This document shows, one piece after another, positions 45,615-54,256 of a stretch of DNA of 64,000 nucleotides; positions within the stretch are counted from its first letter, which is position 1; each line of letters starts with the position of its first letter. The stretch is from Chitinophaga sp. 180180018-3 (GTDB taxonomy: Bacteria > Bacteroidota > Bacteroidia > Chitinophagales > Chitinophagaceae): contig NZ_CP140772.1 of NCBI RefSeq assembly GCF_037893185.1, positions 1,550,001-1,614,000 on the forward strand, in the 5' to 3' direction. Made by a program: the position numbers and the translations under genes. The notes beneath the pieces were generated by a model. The model was not told where the DNA came from and did no database searches. It saw only the letters and a program-made list of their open reading frames with translations.

Positions 45615-46988
45615 ATGTCAACCCCTTCAACCCTCGTAGTACAATGGAACCAGTTGGCGCTGAACGCCATCTGCCGCACTGCCACTGCTCCGCCGCTGGC
45701 TGCACGCGCTCTGGCTATGCTGCATACCGCCATGTACGATGCCTGGACTGTATATAATCCCTGTGCAATCAGCACCACTACCGGCAGCCTTATCAAAAGA
45801 CCAGAAGTAGAGCGCGGCAGCGCTTTCAAACGCAAAGCCTACAGCTTCGCTGCTTATCGTGTGCTAACTGAATTATTCTGGCTGGCCCTGCCGGCGCCCG
45901 ATAAAATGATATTCCACGACTTTATGTTGCAGTTGGAATACGATCCTGCCAACACTACCCTGGATATCACCAGGCCGGAAGGAATCGGTAACCTCGTTGG
46001 AAAGCTGGTGCTGGAAAGGTTCAGAGGCGATGGCGCTAACCCCTATGGTACACTGAGTATGCCTGCCTGGTCGGACTATACCGGCTACCAGCCTGTAAAT
46101 ACCCCTGATCAGTTGATGCAGCCGGGGCGTTGGCAGCCACTGAAGATCCCCGACGGCAACGGCGGGTACAAGATACAGCACTTCCTGACCCCGCATTGGG
46201 GCCTGGTACGCCCCTTTGCATTAGCGCATGGGGGCGCATTCCGGCCCGGTGCGCCTTATTTGCCCGGCAGCAATGAGTTTCAACAGCAGGCCGATGAATT
46301 GCTGGCTATCAGTGCAGGCCTCACCGATCAGCAAAAAGCTATGGCAGAGTATTGGTCCGACGGGCCGGGCACCGAAACCCCGCCGGGCCACTGGTGCCAG
46401 GTGGCGCAATATGTATCCGGTCGTGATAACCATTGCAACCAGCAGGACCTGAAACTGTTCTTTGCATTAAGTAACGCCATGCTCGATTGCAGCATCGCCT
46501 GCTGGGAATGCAAGCGCTACTACGATTCCGTACGCCCCATATCGGTCATCCGCTACCTCTACAAAGGCCGCAACATCAAGGCCTGGGGGGGGCCCGGGCA
46601 GGGTGCGCAGGAAATGAAAGGAGAGGAGTGGATGCCTTTCCAGGCGGCCGATTTCGTCACCCCGCCTTTTGCAGAGCATGTGTCCGGCCACAGTACATTC
46701 AGCAAGGCCGCAGCATATATTCTGGCCCAATTCACGGGAAGCGATAAGCTGGGTGCCACCGTACTGCGCACCAAAGGAAGTTCACTGATAGAACCGGGAT
46801 ATAGCCCTGCAAGCGACCTGCAGCTCAGTTGGAATACCTTTACAGAAGCGGCCGAGCAGGCAGGTATGTCGAGATTATATGGCGGTATTCACTTTGCCCG
46901 GGCTAATAAAGACGGGCAATTGCTGGGACAGCAGGTAGGGCAGGCTGTTTGGGAGCTGTCCAAATATTTCTTTAATGGAACTTTATAA
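45615..46988 (+). CDS. Vanadium-dependent haloperoxidase/PAP2-like enzyme
   Basis: The 457-residue protein has the full vanadate/phosphate site: K300-x6-R307-P in 'KRYYDSVRP', S357-G-H359-S in 'SGHSTF' and R420-x5-H426 in 'SRLYGGIHFARANKDG'. H426 would bind vanadium and H359 act as acid-base residue. Vanadium haloperoxidases oxidise halides with H2O2 to hypohalite-like species; related PAP2 enzymes are phosphatases, and the sequence alone does not settle which. No signal peptide and no eCIS-type leader are present. Its place inside the cargo island, between a propeller and a ParA gene, is unusual. Confidence 0.82.
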   Translation: MSTPSTLVVQWNQLALNAICRTATAPPLAARALAMLHTAMYDAWTVYNPCAISTTTGSLIKRPEVERGSAFKRKAYSFAAYRVLTELFWLALPAPDKMIFHDFMLQLEYDPANTTLDITRPEGIGNLVGKLVLERFRGDGANPYGTLSMPAWSDYTGYQPVNTPDQLMQPGRWQPLKIPDGNGGYKIQHFLTPHWGLVRPFALAHGGAFRPGAPYLPGSNEFQQQADELLAISAGLTDQQKAMAEYWSDGPGTETPPGHWCQVAQYVSGRDNHCNQQDLKLFFALSNAMLDCSIACWECKRYYDSVRPISVIRYLYKGRNIKAWGGPGQGAQEMKGEEWMPFQAADFVTPPFAEHVSGHSTFSKAAAYILAQFTGSDKLGATVLRTKGSSLIEPGYSPASDLQLSWNTFTEAAEQAGMSRLYGGIHFARANKDGQLLGQQVGQAVWELSKYFFNGTL

Positions 46989-46999
46989 CCTGTATTACT

Positions 47000-47782
47000 A
47001 TGTCTGTTATTGCGCTGGCTATACAAAAAGGCGGCTCCGGCAAAACCACTACCGCCATTAACCTGGCTGCAGCCCTGCAACGGGCGGGCAAAAAAGTGTT
47101 ACTCGTTGATGCCGACCCGCAGGCTAACCTCACACAGGCGCTGGGCATTGCTGAGGAGCCGGAACTACATCTTTACACTGCCCTGAAAAAAGAAATCGCC
47201 GGCGAAGAAGCTGAATTGTCGCAGGCCATTGTGACGACCCCATGTGGACTAATGCTGGTACCCTCAGCGCTGGAACTGGCAGGGGCCGAGTTAGAGCTGG
47301 TAGGCATGTATGGGCGCGAACAGGTGCTGAGCTGGATGCTGAAGCCCCTCCAGGCGCAATTCGATTTCATACTGATAGACTGCCCGCCCGCCATTGGTAT
47401 GCTAACCGTAAACGCCCTGGTGGCCAGTCAGTACATCATCATGCCCCTGCAGGCAGAGTTTCTGCCCCTGAAAGGCGTGCGTAGTTTTATGTACCATTTT
47501 GGCAACATAAAAAAGAAACTTAATACGAACCTGGAAGTGCTGGGAATTGTTTTGACTAAGTATGATGACCGTAAGTCGATGAACCGGCAAGTGAGAAAAG
47601 AGTTGGAAACTACCTTCGGAACTACGGTACTGGATACGGCTATCCGCAGCAATATACAATTAGCCAAAGCCCAGCAGGCTGGTATGGATATTTTTAGCTT
47701 CGATAATACATCCCATGGTGCTAAAGACTACCATGCCCTGGGAGAGGAAATACTGGGAAAGCTGCCGGCTATGGGCAGTTGA
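47000..47782 (+). CDS. ParA/Soj-family ATPase
   Basis: The 260-residue protein begins MSVIALAIQKGGSGKTTTAI, with the deviant Walker A 'KGGSGKTT' (residues 10-17) and signature lysine at residue 10. 'LLVDADPQANLTQALG' is switch I, and 'FDFILIDCPPAIGMLTVNAL' is switch II/Walker B. ParA proteins position DNA or large complexes on the nucleoid or in the cell. There is no partner ParB here and no plasmid gene. As a member of the eCIS operon it may position the assembling particles; this is inference. Confidence 0.88.
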   Translation: MSVIALAIQKGGSGKTTTAINLAAALQRAGKKVLLVDADPQANLTQALGIAEEPELHLYTALKKEIAGEEAELSQAIVTTPCGLMLVPSALELAGAELELVGMYGREQVLSWMLKPLQAQFDFILIDCPPAIGMLTVNALVASQYIIMPLQAEFLPLKGVRSFMYHFGNIKKKLNTNLEVLGIVLTKYDDRKSMNRQVRKELETTFGTTVLDTAIRSNIQLAKAQQAGMDIFSFDNTSHGAKDYHALGEEILGKLPAMGS

Positions 47783-47810
47783 ATTTTTTATGTCATTTTA
47801 AATGTAATGT

Positions 47811-49097
47811 ATGTTTCGCAAAAAGCAACCCGCGCCCGCTAATATGGCTGCACAGCCCTTTTTCGGCGGCGTACAGCGGAAGGAAACCGGCGCCTTCTTT
47901 CAGGCGCGCCTGGCTGTAAACCGCCCTGGTGATGTGTTTGAGAAAGAAGCAGATGCCGTAGCCGATCGGGTGGTAAACCGTAGCAATACGGCCGGTCCTG
48001 TAGTACAGCAAAAAGAGATCAGCAAAATACAGCGCCTCGTCACCTCAGAAGCAGATGAGAAGCTGGGTACCAACGATGCCCGCATGCGCCGCGACAGAGA
48101 AGATGTACAAACCAAGCCGGATATACAGCGCATGTGCCCCGAATGTGAAAAGGAAAAGAAGGAAGCCGGTGGCAACATACAACGCGAAGCCGGTAGCACC
48201 GCTGCTCCGCATACCGCTTCTCCTCAGCTATCGGCGCGCATAGCCGGCGGCGGAGGTGGTCGTGCATTACCCGCCAATACCCAGCGGGAAATGTCGGGGC
48301 GGTTTGGTGCCGACTTCAGCCAGGTACGGGTACACACAGGTACCGAGGCCGCACAAATGAACCAGGAACTCAGCGCACAAGCGTTTACCCATGGCCGTGA
48401 TATCTACTTCAACAGTGGCAAATTCAACCCCGAAACCAGCAACGGTAAGCATTTGCTGGCCCATGAGCTCACGCATGTGGTGCAGCAGGGCGCTGTGCAG
48501 CAAAAGGAAATTCAACGCTCCTGCTCTGATGGTGTTTGCAATAGCTGTGCAGGAGGTAAAAAAAATCTTTGGGTAACCTTCTATTTCAGGCGTCCTGCCA
48601 ATAAGAAAACGATGGAGTTTATCCGCAAAGACATCAACGACTCCAAAAAGATACTGGCTAATTGTTGTATTACCCTGAAAGCTGATTTCGACTGGACTTT
48701 ATTGAAGGGAACTACCCATTTCAATGACCTGAAAAAAGGGGCTGACGGCAAAGAGCATTATGCAGAAGATGCCGTGCAAGCCGGCGGTGGTAAAACATTC
48801 AACAAAAGCAAAGGCATACCGGTGTTGGTAATAGACGAGGTAACCGGGACTGGTGGTGGCCTGACAGTAGATAAGGGCTTTGACGCTGATTATACAGGTA
48901 AAACATATATTGCTATGCCGGTAAGTCAACCTGACTATAATGCGTCCTGTCCCACATTGGCGCATGAGCTTTGGCACGTGTCCGGCAGTTTTAACCACGC
49001 AGAAGCCAAGGGCGGGCAAATTGCCGCTTGCACCGGCCCGGGCGTAAATGAAACTTTCTGTACCGATGTACGTGCGCTGGCCAAAGGCAAGGCATGA
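47811..49097 (+). CDS. eCIS cargo protein: DUF4157 domain with C-terminal HELWH metallopeptidase-like region
   Basis: The 428-residue protein has a leader ('AAQPFFGGVQRKETGAFFQA', then 'RLAVNRPGDVFEKEADAVAD'), one CxxC module (C109/C112 in 'CPECEKEKK'), a DUF4157 domain (about 150-225) with H218-E-L-T-H222, a Cys-rich link ('SCSDGVCNSCAGGKK') and a C-terminal domain with H385-E-L-W-H389 followed by 'VSGSFNHAEAKGG', offering H396 or E398 as further ligands. This second HExxH suggests a zinc metallopeptidase effector. It is the cargo gene nearest the AAA ATPase. Confidence 0.85.
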   Translation: MFRKKQPAPANMAAQPFFGGVQRKETGAFFQARLAVNRPGDVFEKEADAVADRVVNRSNTAGPVVQQKEISKIQRLVTSEADEKLGTNDARMRRDREDVQTKPDIQRMCPECEKEKKEAGGNIQREAGSTAAPHTASPQLSARIAGGGGGRALPANTQREMSGRFGADFSQVRVHTGTEAAQMNQELSAQAFTHGRDIYFNSGKFNPETSNGKHLLAHELTHVVQQGAVQQKEIQRSCSDGVCNSCAGGKKNLWVTFYFRRPANKKTMEFIRKDINDSKKILANCCITLKADFDWTLLKGTTHFNDLKKGADGKEHYAEDAVQAGGGKTFNKSKGIPVLVIDEVTGTGGGLTVDKGFDADYTGKTYIAMPVSQPDYNASCPTLAHELWHVSGSFNHAEAKGGQIAACTGPGVNETFCTDVRALAKGKA

Positions 49098-49116
49098 CCG
49101 CAAAAATATAACCCCC

Positions 49117-50469
49117 ATGAAAAGAAAGGAACAACCCCCAACATCCGCGGAAACAGGCCAGGCGCCTGAGTTACAATACCTGCGCAATCTGATTGAGTAC
49201 CGGCTGCAATCGTCCTTCAACAATACCCCGGCCAGTTGCCCCCGGTTACCACCTCTGCAGGAATGGGAAATTGTGAAGCCGGAACTGTTGGAAAAGCTCC
49301 GCTGTGGCCCGGAAGAAGCCAGCTTGCTGTTGCTGGCCCTTGCTCCGCACATCCAGCCGGATTTTTATGATACGGCGATACAGCAGCTGTTGCCCCAGGC
49401 TGGCGAGTTCCCGCAGTTAGGCGGAGTAAGGGGGAAACAATTCCGGGGATTCCTGCCCACAGGAGATACCGCCCTTTTTTTGCTGGCTGGCAACAACTGG
49501 GAACAGCGGATGCAGGTGCAGGAACTGTTTGAGCCGGATCATGTTTTCGCCAGAAAAAAAATACTTTGGCTGGAAGATGCCCCCATGGGAGAACCCATCA
49601 TGAGCGGCAAACTTATGATAGACCAGGATTATGTAAACCTTTTCCTGAAAGGTAAAACAGGACGCCCGCATTTCAGCATGCATTTCCCGGCCAGGCTCAT
49701 CGCTACTGAGCTTACCTGGAACGATCTGGTGTTGGATGAAAGCGTATTGTTGCAAATAAGAGAACTGGAAACCTGGCTGCAGCACAATCCCCAGTTGATG
49801 AACGAATGGGGTATGCAGCATAAGCTCAAAAAGGGCTACCGGGCACTGTTCTACGGCCCGCCAGGTACCGGCAAAACCTTCACGGCCAGCTTGCTGGGCA
49901 AATACACCGGCCGGGATGTATACAAAATAGACCTGTCTATGGTCGTATCTAAATACATCGGCGAAACAGAAAAAAACCTGGAAACCCTCTTTGCTAAGGC
50001 AGAAGATAAGGGCTGGATCCTCTTCTTCGATGAAGCCGATGCACTCTTTGGCAAGCGCACCAGCGTACGTGACGCGCACGACAAATACGCCAACCAGGAG
50101 GTATCTTACCTGTTGCAACGCATAGAGGAATTTGATGGCTTGGTAATTCTGGCTACCAATATGAAAAATAATATAGACGATGCTTTCATCCGCCGTTTCA
50201 ACGCCATCGTACAGTTCCAGGTGCCCGGCGAAAGAGAGCGGGTAGCCATCTGGCAACGTTCTTTCCCATCCAACATACAATTCCAGGACGATTTAGATAT
50301 CCCCGGTCGCGTAAAAAAATATGAAATCACCGGCGGCAACATTATCAATGTCGTACAATATGCCTGCCTCAAGGCGGTGGAACGCCAATCGAGGCTGGTA
50401 CGACTCGATGATGTGCTGAATGGCATTAAGAAAGAAATGAATAAAGAAGGGCGCTCATTTACAGTATAG
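49117..50469 (+). CDS. AAA+ ATPase of the eCIS (Pvc15-like)
   Basis: The 450-residue protein starts at MKRKEQPPTSAETG (49117); an open frame extends upstream into the previous gene and is rejected. The Walker A is 'GPPGTGKT' (residues 247-254), the Walker B is 'ILFFDEADALFGKRT' with D305/E306, and 'DDAFIRRFNAIVQFQVPGE' holds the Arg finger region. The N-terminal 200 residues are a family-specific domain. In Photorhabdus cassettes the AAA+ protein is needed for assembly or cargo loading. It ends the operon. Confidence 0.92.
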   Translation: MKRKEQPPTSAETGQAPELQYLRNLIEYRLQSSFNNTPASCPRLPPLQEWEIVKPELLEKLRCGPEEASLLLLALAPHIQPDFYDTAIQQLLPQAGEFPQLGGVRGKQFRGFLPTGDTALFLLAGNNWEQRMQVQELFEPDHVFARKKILWLEDAPMGEPIMSGKLMIDQDYVNLFLKGKTGRPHFSMHFPARLIATELTWNDLVLDESVLLQIRELETWLQHNPQLMNEWGMQHKLKKGYRALFYGPPGTGKTFTASLLGKYTGRDVYKIDLSMVVSKYIGETEKNLETLFAKAEDKGWILFFDEADALFGKRTSVRDAHDKYANQEVSYLLQRIEEFDGLVILATNMKNNIDDAFIRRFNAIVQFQVPGERERVAIWQRSFPSNIQFQDDLDIPGRVKKYEITGGNIINVVQYACLKAVERQSRLVRLDDVLNGIKKEMNKEGRSFTV

Positions 50470-50475
50470 CAAAAA

Positions 50476-50514
50476 GAAAAGGCCCGCTGGTTTAACCAGC
50501 GGGCCTTTTCTTTT
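50476..50514. terminator. Bidirectional terminator ending the eCIS operon
   Basis: GAAAAGGCCCGCTGGTT (50476-50492) and AACCAGCGGGCCTTTTC (50494-50510) are perfect complements of 17 bp with a T-rich end on both sides. It lies between the convergent AAA+ and TonB receptor genes. Confidence 0.9.
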
Positions 50515-50531
50515 CGTGTATAAAAACAGTT

Positions 50532-53500
50532 TTAGAAGCTATATCTCAGCCCCAGTTGCATACCCCATGTGCTGAGGTTATTGCGGGTATCCTGGAACGG
50601 ACTGGTGAGCAGGGTGTTATTATCAACATTCGTCATGTTGTAAGTAACCTTACCTGTTGCATCCACTCCTTTGCTAACCAGTGGGTTTGCAAAAGTAGTC
50701 TGCTGTCTTACGCCCCAGTTTTTATTCAGGAGGTTAGGCAGGTTCAGCATATCCACGCTGAATTGCAAGGTGTGACGCATATTGTTTTTAGTGGTGATAT
50801 AGAAGTCCTGCAGGAAGCGGGCATCCAGCTTGTTGTACCATGGCAGCAGCGCTCCGTTTCTTTCTGCATATTCACCTTTGTGTTTGCTCAGGTATTTGCT
50901 GTTGGAAATAAACTGGTCGTAAGCGGCCTGTTGTTCCGCAACAGTAAACTGTCTGGTTGAATTTCTCGGAGTAAACGGTGCAAAGTTTACATCAGTACCT
51001 TTTGCATAGATGTACATCAGATCGGCAGCGTTGTTACCATCGCCGTTGATATCACCATTTACAAGATAGCTGATTCTGCCCAGGTTCTGTCCTTCGTAGA
51101 ACAGTGACAGGGTAGAAGCGAAGTGCTTGGCATATTCCCTGCGGTAGGAGATGTTAGCTACTACGCGGTGAGGAATAGAGTACTGAGAGTTGTACAGTTC
51201 AATAGCATTGGAAGTACCGATGTTAGGGTTCAGCTGCCAGATAGAAGCAGCCTGGTTACCCGGGTTACCGGTTACATCTTTTGCACTGGTGAATGTATAG
51301 GCCACAGAACCATATAAGCCATTAGAGAAGGTTTTGGTTACCTGGGCGGTTAAAGCCAGAGAGTGACCCTTAGAAGTGTTTTCCATCAGGATCACAGAAG
51401 TCTGGTTTACGTTTACGAATTTATCGCCTTTAGTTTGAGTAGGAGGATACCATGGACGGTTATCGCCATTGGCATTCAGCTGACTGGTTGGATCTTTCAG
51501 GTTGGCATTACGCATTCTTACGGCGTTGATGTCTTTGGTATACATCGCATCGAAAGTGAACACGAATCCGGCACCCAGGGCCTTGTCAACACCGATATTG
51601 GTTCTGAACACCTGAGGGAACTTAAAGTTAGGATCGATCAGGGTAAAGCCTGCAGGCGCTACGTTAGATGGAGTAGTTGGGAATTTACCCAGGTAAGTGC
51701 CCGGATCAGGGTTGAATTTGATGCCAGCCAGATCAGCAGCTTTGTTGATCACTACCTGGTTCTGATACATACCACTGTTGGTTGGCATGTTGGTCAGGTA
51801 TACGAAAGGTATTTTACCGGTGAAGATACCAGTTCCACCACGAACGATGAAGGATTTATCACCTTCAACATCCCATCTGAAACCAAAACGTGGCGACAGC
51901 AGGATGCGTTTTTTAGGCCATGTACCAGTACTGTAATTGGTCATGTTACCATTTTTATCAGGGAACTGCAGCGCTGAGATAGCAGGGTTTTCCAGTGGTT
52001 GTTGGCCATAGATTGGTAAATCGGCACGTACACCCAGTGTCAATCTCAGTTTTTCATTCACCTGGTATTCATCCTGTGCATAAACACCCAGCTGGCCAAT
52101 TTTCAATTCTGCTGAATATACCGAAGGAGTACCAGGGATCAGGGAATAAGTATTGGCGTAAAACGCAGGCGCTTTATCTGTCATGAAGTCCTGTAAGGTA
52201 TTATAGATATAATAGCTGGAAGAACCTGGCATGAACATGTTACCCAGTTTCTGGTGTTCGTAGGTGATACCACCAGTGAAGGTATGTTTGTTAGCGTAGT
52301 AAGTGAAGTTGTCAGTTGCAGAGAAGATCTTATTGATCACGTCGTTGTTACGGGTGAACGGATCTGTTCCGAAGCTGATGTAGTTTTTACCGGTGCCATC
52401 AAAAATATCGACAGTCGGGAACGGAGAACCCAGTGAATTACGGGTATCCTGGTTCCGGGTATAGGTAAGGATCAGCTGGTTCGACATTTTTGCATTGAAG
52501 GTGCTGTTCAGTTCCACAGTACCGCTTCTTACGGTATGGTCAAAGCCATAGTTGGAATTGTTGAACGACATAGAAGCGTTGCCGAAACGGCTGTTTGGCA
52601 GGCGGGTATCGCCATTAGCAGAACCACCTGTTACAAAGAAGGGCCCGATGGTGCTGTTCGGAACGCTGGTAGCATTCAGCTGTGCCACTTCGCTACCTTT
52701 AAAGTCGCTATACTTCAGCGTTAATTTATGTACAGAGTTAATGTTCCAGTCGATCTTCGCAAGGATCTTGTGGTTCTTGGTATCGAATGTCGGGAAGTTA
52801 TCGTAAGCTCCCGGATTGTAACCATATTTAGAAATCAGGAAATCAGACAGTTTCTTCAGTGAGTCGATAGGAGTGGAAGACACTGTACCTTGTCCTGAAC
52901 CACCTTTAGGAGTGGTAGTGATGCCCGGCGCTTTTGATTTTTCAAATTCTGCACTTACAAAGAAGAACAGTTTGTTTTTGATAATCGGACCACCGAGAGT
53001 ACCACCGATGATTTTGTTTTCGGTTTTAGGGAAGGTCAGTACATTGTCGTGTACTTTGGTACCATTAAAGCTCTGATCGCGGTAAAAGCCGTAGAGAGAG
53101 CCATGGAATTCGTTGGTACCGCTTTTGGTTACGGCGTTGATACCAGCACCGGTAAAGCCGGACTGTCTTACGTCGTAAGGAGCGATGTTAACGGAGATCT
53201 GATCGTAGGCGTCCAAAGAAATCGGAGAAGCACCACCACCAGGCATCGGGTCATTGCTGAGGCCGAAGTTGTTGTTCAGGTTGGCACCATCTACCTGGAT
53301 GTTGTTGTAACGTCCGTCACGTCCGCCAAAATTATTTCCGTTCGCTTGAGGTGTAAGGCGGGTGAAATCGGTGATGTTACGGCTTACGGTAGGGAGTGTG
53401 CTTAACTGACGGGTGTTGATGACAGTAGATGCCCCCGTTTTGTTCTGGCCCAGTCTTGCAGAGCGTTCGCCAACGATGTTAACGGTTTGAAGGTTTTGGC

Positions 53501-53831
53501 CGGAGGTCAGCTTTTCGTTGATAACGTAAGCTTCACCCAGGCTCAGGTTGATGCCTTCCAGTACTTTGGTTTGGTAGCCGATATAGGAAATTTCTACTTT
53601 GTACGGGCCGCCAATGCGCATACCCGGAATGGTGTAGTTACCATCTGCTCTGGTTACAGTACCATATACCGTTCCTGACGGCATATGTGTGGCTTTTACG
53701 GTGGCTCCGATCAAGCCCTCGTTCTTATCATCTCTGATACTTCCGGTCATGCTGGAAGTGGTTACCTGACCAAAGGTGATAATAGATACGAGCAACAATG
53801 AAAAGGTAGAGAGTAATTTTCTCAATCTCAT
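50532..53831 (-). CDS. TonB-dependent receptor, Oar-like
   Basis: The product starts at MRLRKLLSTFSLLLVSIITF, a signal peptide; an ATG 21 bp upstream (53852) is in frame but gives a poor leader. About 1099 residues. After the signal comes a carboxypeptidase-regulatory-like domain ('GSIRDDKNEGLIGATVKATH'), then a plug with 'INTRQLSTLPTVSRNITDFT' and 'NIQVDGANLNNNFGLS', and a 22-strand-type barrel ending 'WGMQLGLRYSF'. The loop 'IAPYDVRQSGFTGAGINAVT' is typical of the Oar subfamily. It imports an unknown ligand across the outer membrane with TonB energy. Confidence 0.92.
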   Translation of the reverse strand: MRLRKLLSTFSLLLVSIITFGQVTTSSMTGSIRDDKNEGLIGATVKATHMPSGTVYGTVTRADGNYTIPGMRIGGPYKVEISYIGYQTKVLEGINLSLGEAYVINEKLTSGQNLQTVNIVGERSARLGQNKTGASTVINTRQLSTLPTVSRNITDFTRLTPQANGNNFGGRDGRYNNIQVDGANLNNNFGLSNDPMPGGGASPISLDAYDQISVNIAPYDVRQSGFTGAGINAVTKSGTNEFHGSLYGFYRDQSFNGTKVHDNVLTFPKTENKIIGGTLGGPIIKNKLFFFVSAEFEKSKAPGITTTPKGGSGQGTVSSTPIDSLKKLSDFLISKYGYNPGAYDNFPTFDTKNHKILAKIDWNINSVHKLTLKYSDFKGSEVAQLNATSVPNSTIGPFFVTGGSANGDTRLPNSRFGNASMSFNNSNYGFDHTVRSGTVELNSTFNAKMSNQLILTYTRNQDTRNSLGSPFPTVDIFDGTGKNYISFGTDPFTRNNDVINKIFSATDNFTYYANKHTFTGGITYEHQKLGNMFMPGSSSYYIYNTLQDFMTDKAPAFYANTYSLIPGTPSVYSAELKIGQLGVYAQDEYQVNEKLRLTLGVRADLPIYGQQPLENPAISALQFPDKNGNMTNYSTGTWPKKRILLSPRFGFRWDVEGDKSFIVRGGTGIFTGKIPFVYLTNMPTNSGMYQNQVVINKAADLAGIKFNPDPGTYLGKFPTTPSNVAPAGFTLIDPNFKFPQVFRTNIGVDKALGAGFVFTFDAMYTKDINAVRMRNANLKDPTSQLNANGDNRPWYPPTQTKGDKFVNVNQTSVILMENTSKGHSLALTAQVTKTFSNGLYGSVAYTFTSAKDVTGNPGNQAASIWQLNPNIGTSNAIELYNSQYSIPHRVVANISYRREYAKHFASTLSLFYEGQNLGRISYLVNGDINGDGNNAADLMYIYAKGTDVNFAPFTPRNSTRQFTVAEQQAAYDQFISNSKYLSKHKGEYAERNGALLPWYNKLDARFLQDFYITTKNNMRHTLQFSVDMLNLPNLLNKNWGVRQQTTFANPLVSKGVDATGKVTYNMTNVDNNTLLTSPFQDTRNNLSTWGMQLGLRYSF

Positions 53832-54212
53832 AAGTCCCGAAGTTTGATTCATCCAGCAAAGTTGACGAATTTTCCGGTGAAAATTTTAACGCCAAATTAA
53901 CAAATCGTTAAGTAGACTGTGGATATCTCGATGCCTTTATAAAAAATTGGATGGCTTCTATCGGGAAGCAAAATCATGATAGGATTATTCAAGAAATCGC
54001 ATAAAAATTATGAATCTTCAAATTAGCCGGGAAAAAGATTTATAGACCCGGTTACAGTCGTGAACTTTATCAGGGTCTGATTGTATTTATCTGAAAAAAA
54101 TGACGATTAATTTGTATGTATTAAAGATGAAGAGCATAAATGACAGATATGCAGCATGCTTTTAACCCAAAAGCAACGCCCGGCGCCTACACTATTTCAC
54201 GTTGATATGTCG

Positions 54213-54220
54213 TAACTTTG
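54213..54220 (+). promoter_or_regulatory. -7 box of ribBA promoter
   Basis: TAACTTTG is an exact match to TAnnTTTG and lies 36 nt before the ribBA ATG, implying a leader of about 30 nt. No clear -33 TTTG is seen. No FMN riboswitch is visible in this short leader. Confidence 0.4.
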
Positions 54221-54242
54221 CGCCATTCAACAATACCGACCC

Positions 54243-54248
54243 GGAGGG
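54243..54248 (+). promoter_or_regulatory. Ribosome binding site of ribBA
   Basis: GGAGGG lies 8 nt before the ATG at 54257 and decides that start over the in-frame ATG at 54218. Such strong sites are rare in this window. Confidence 0.7.
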
Positions 54249-54256
54249 AAATTAAT

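Larger units (their letters stand above)
53832..54256. other. Intergenic stretch between divergent genes, 425 bp
   Basis: AT-rich spacer between the Oar-type receptor (-) and ribBA (+). It holds the ribBA -7 box at 54213-54220 and its ribosome site. No open frame with recognisable content is present. Confidence 0.5.

Noticed and set aside
47000..47782. Plasmid origin or integrated plasmid because of ParA
   Set aside because: No ParB, replication protein, parS-like array or conjugation gene nearby.
36037..49097. Reading the DUF4157 HELTH motifs as proof of active proteases
   Set aside because: HExxH is conserved across this delivery domain and does not by itself show activity; only the separate HELWH in the 47811 protein is proposed as a peptidase.
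49048..49116. Upstream extension of the AAA+ ATPase frame
   Set aside because: It overlaps the end of the previous cargo gene; the ATG at 49117 has the normal spacing and N-terminus.
13768..50469. Prophage or type VI secretion system interpretation
   Set aside because: No capsid, portal, terminase, integrase or lysis genes, and no TssJ/L/M membrane complex; DUF4255, DUF5908, CIS tape measure, AAA+ and DUF4157 proteins point to an eCIS.
54221..54256. FMN riboswitch before ribBA
   Set aside because: The leader of about 30 nt is far too short for the FMN aptamer and shows none of its conserved elements.
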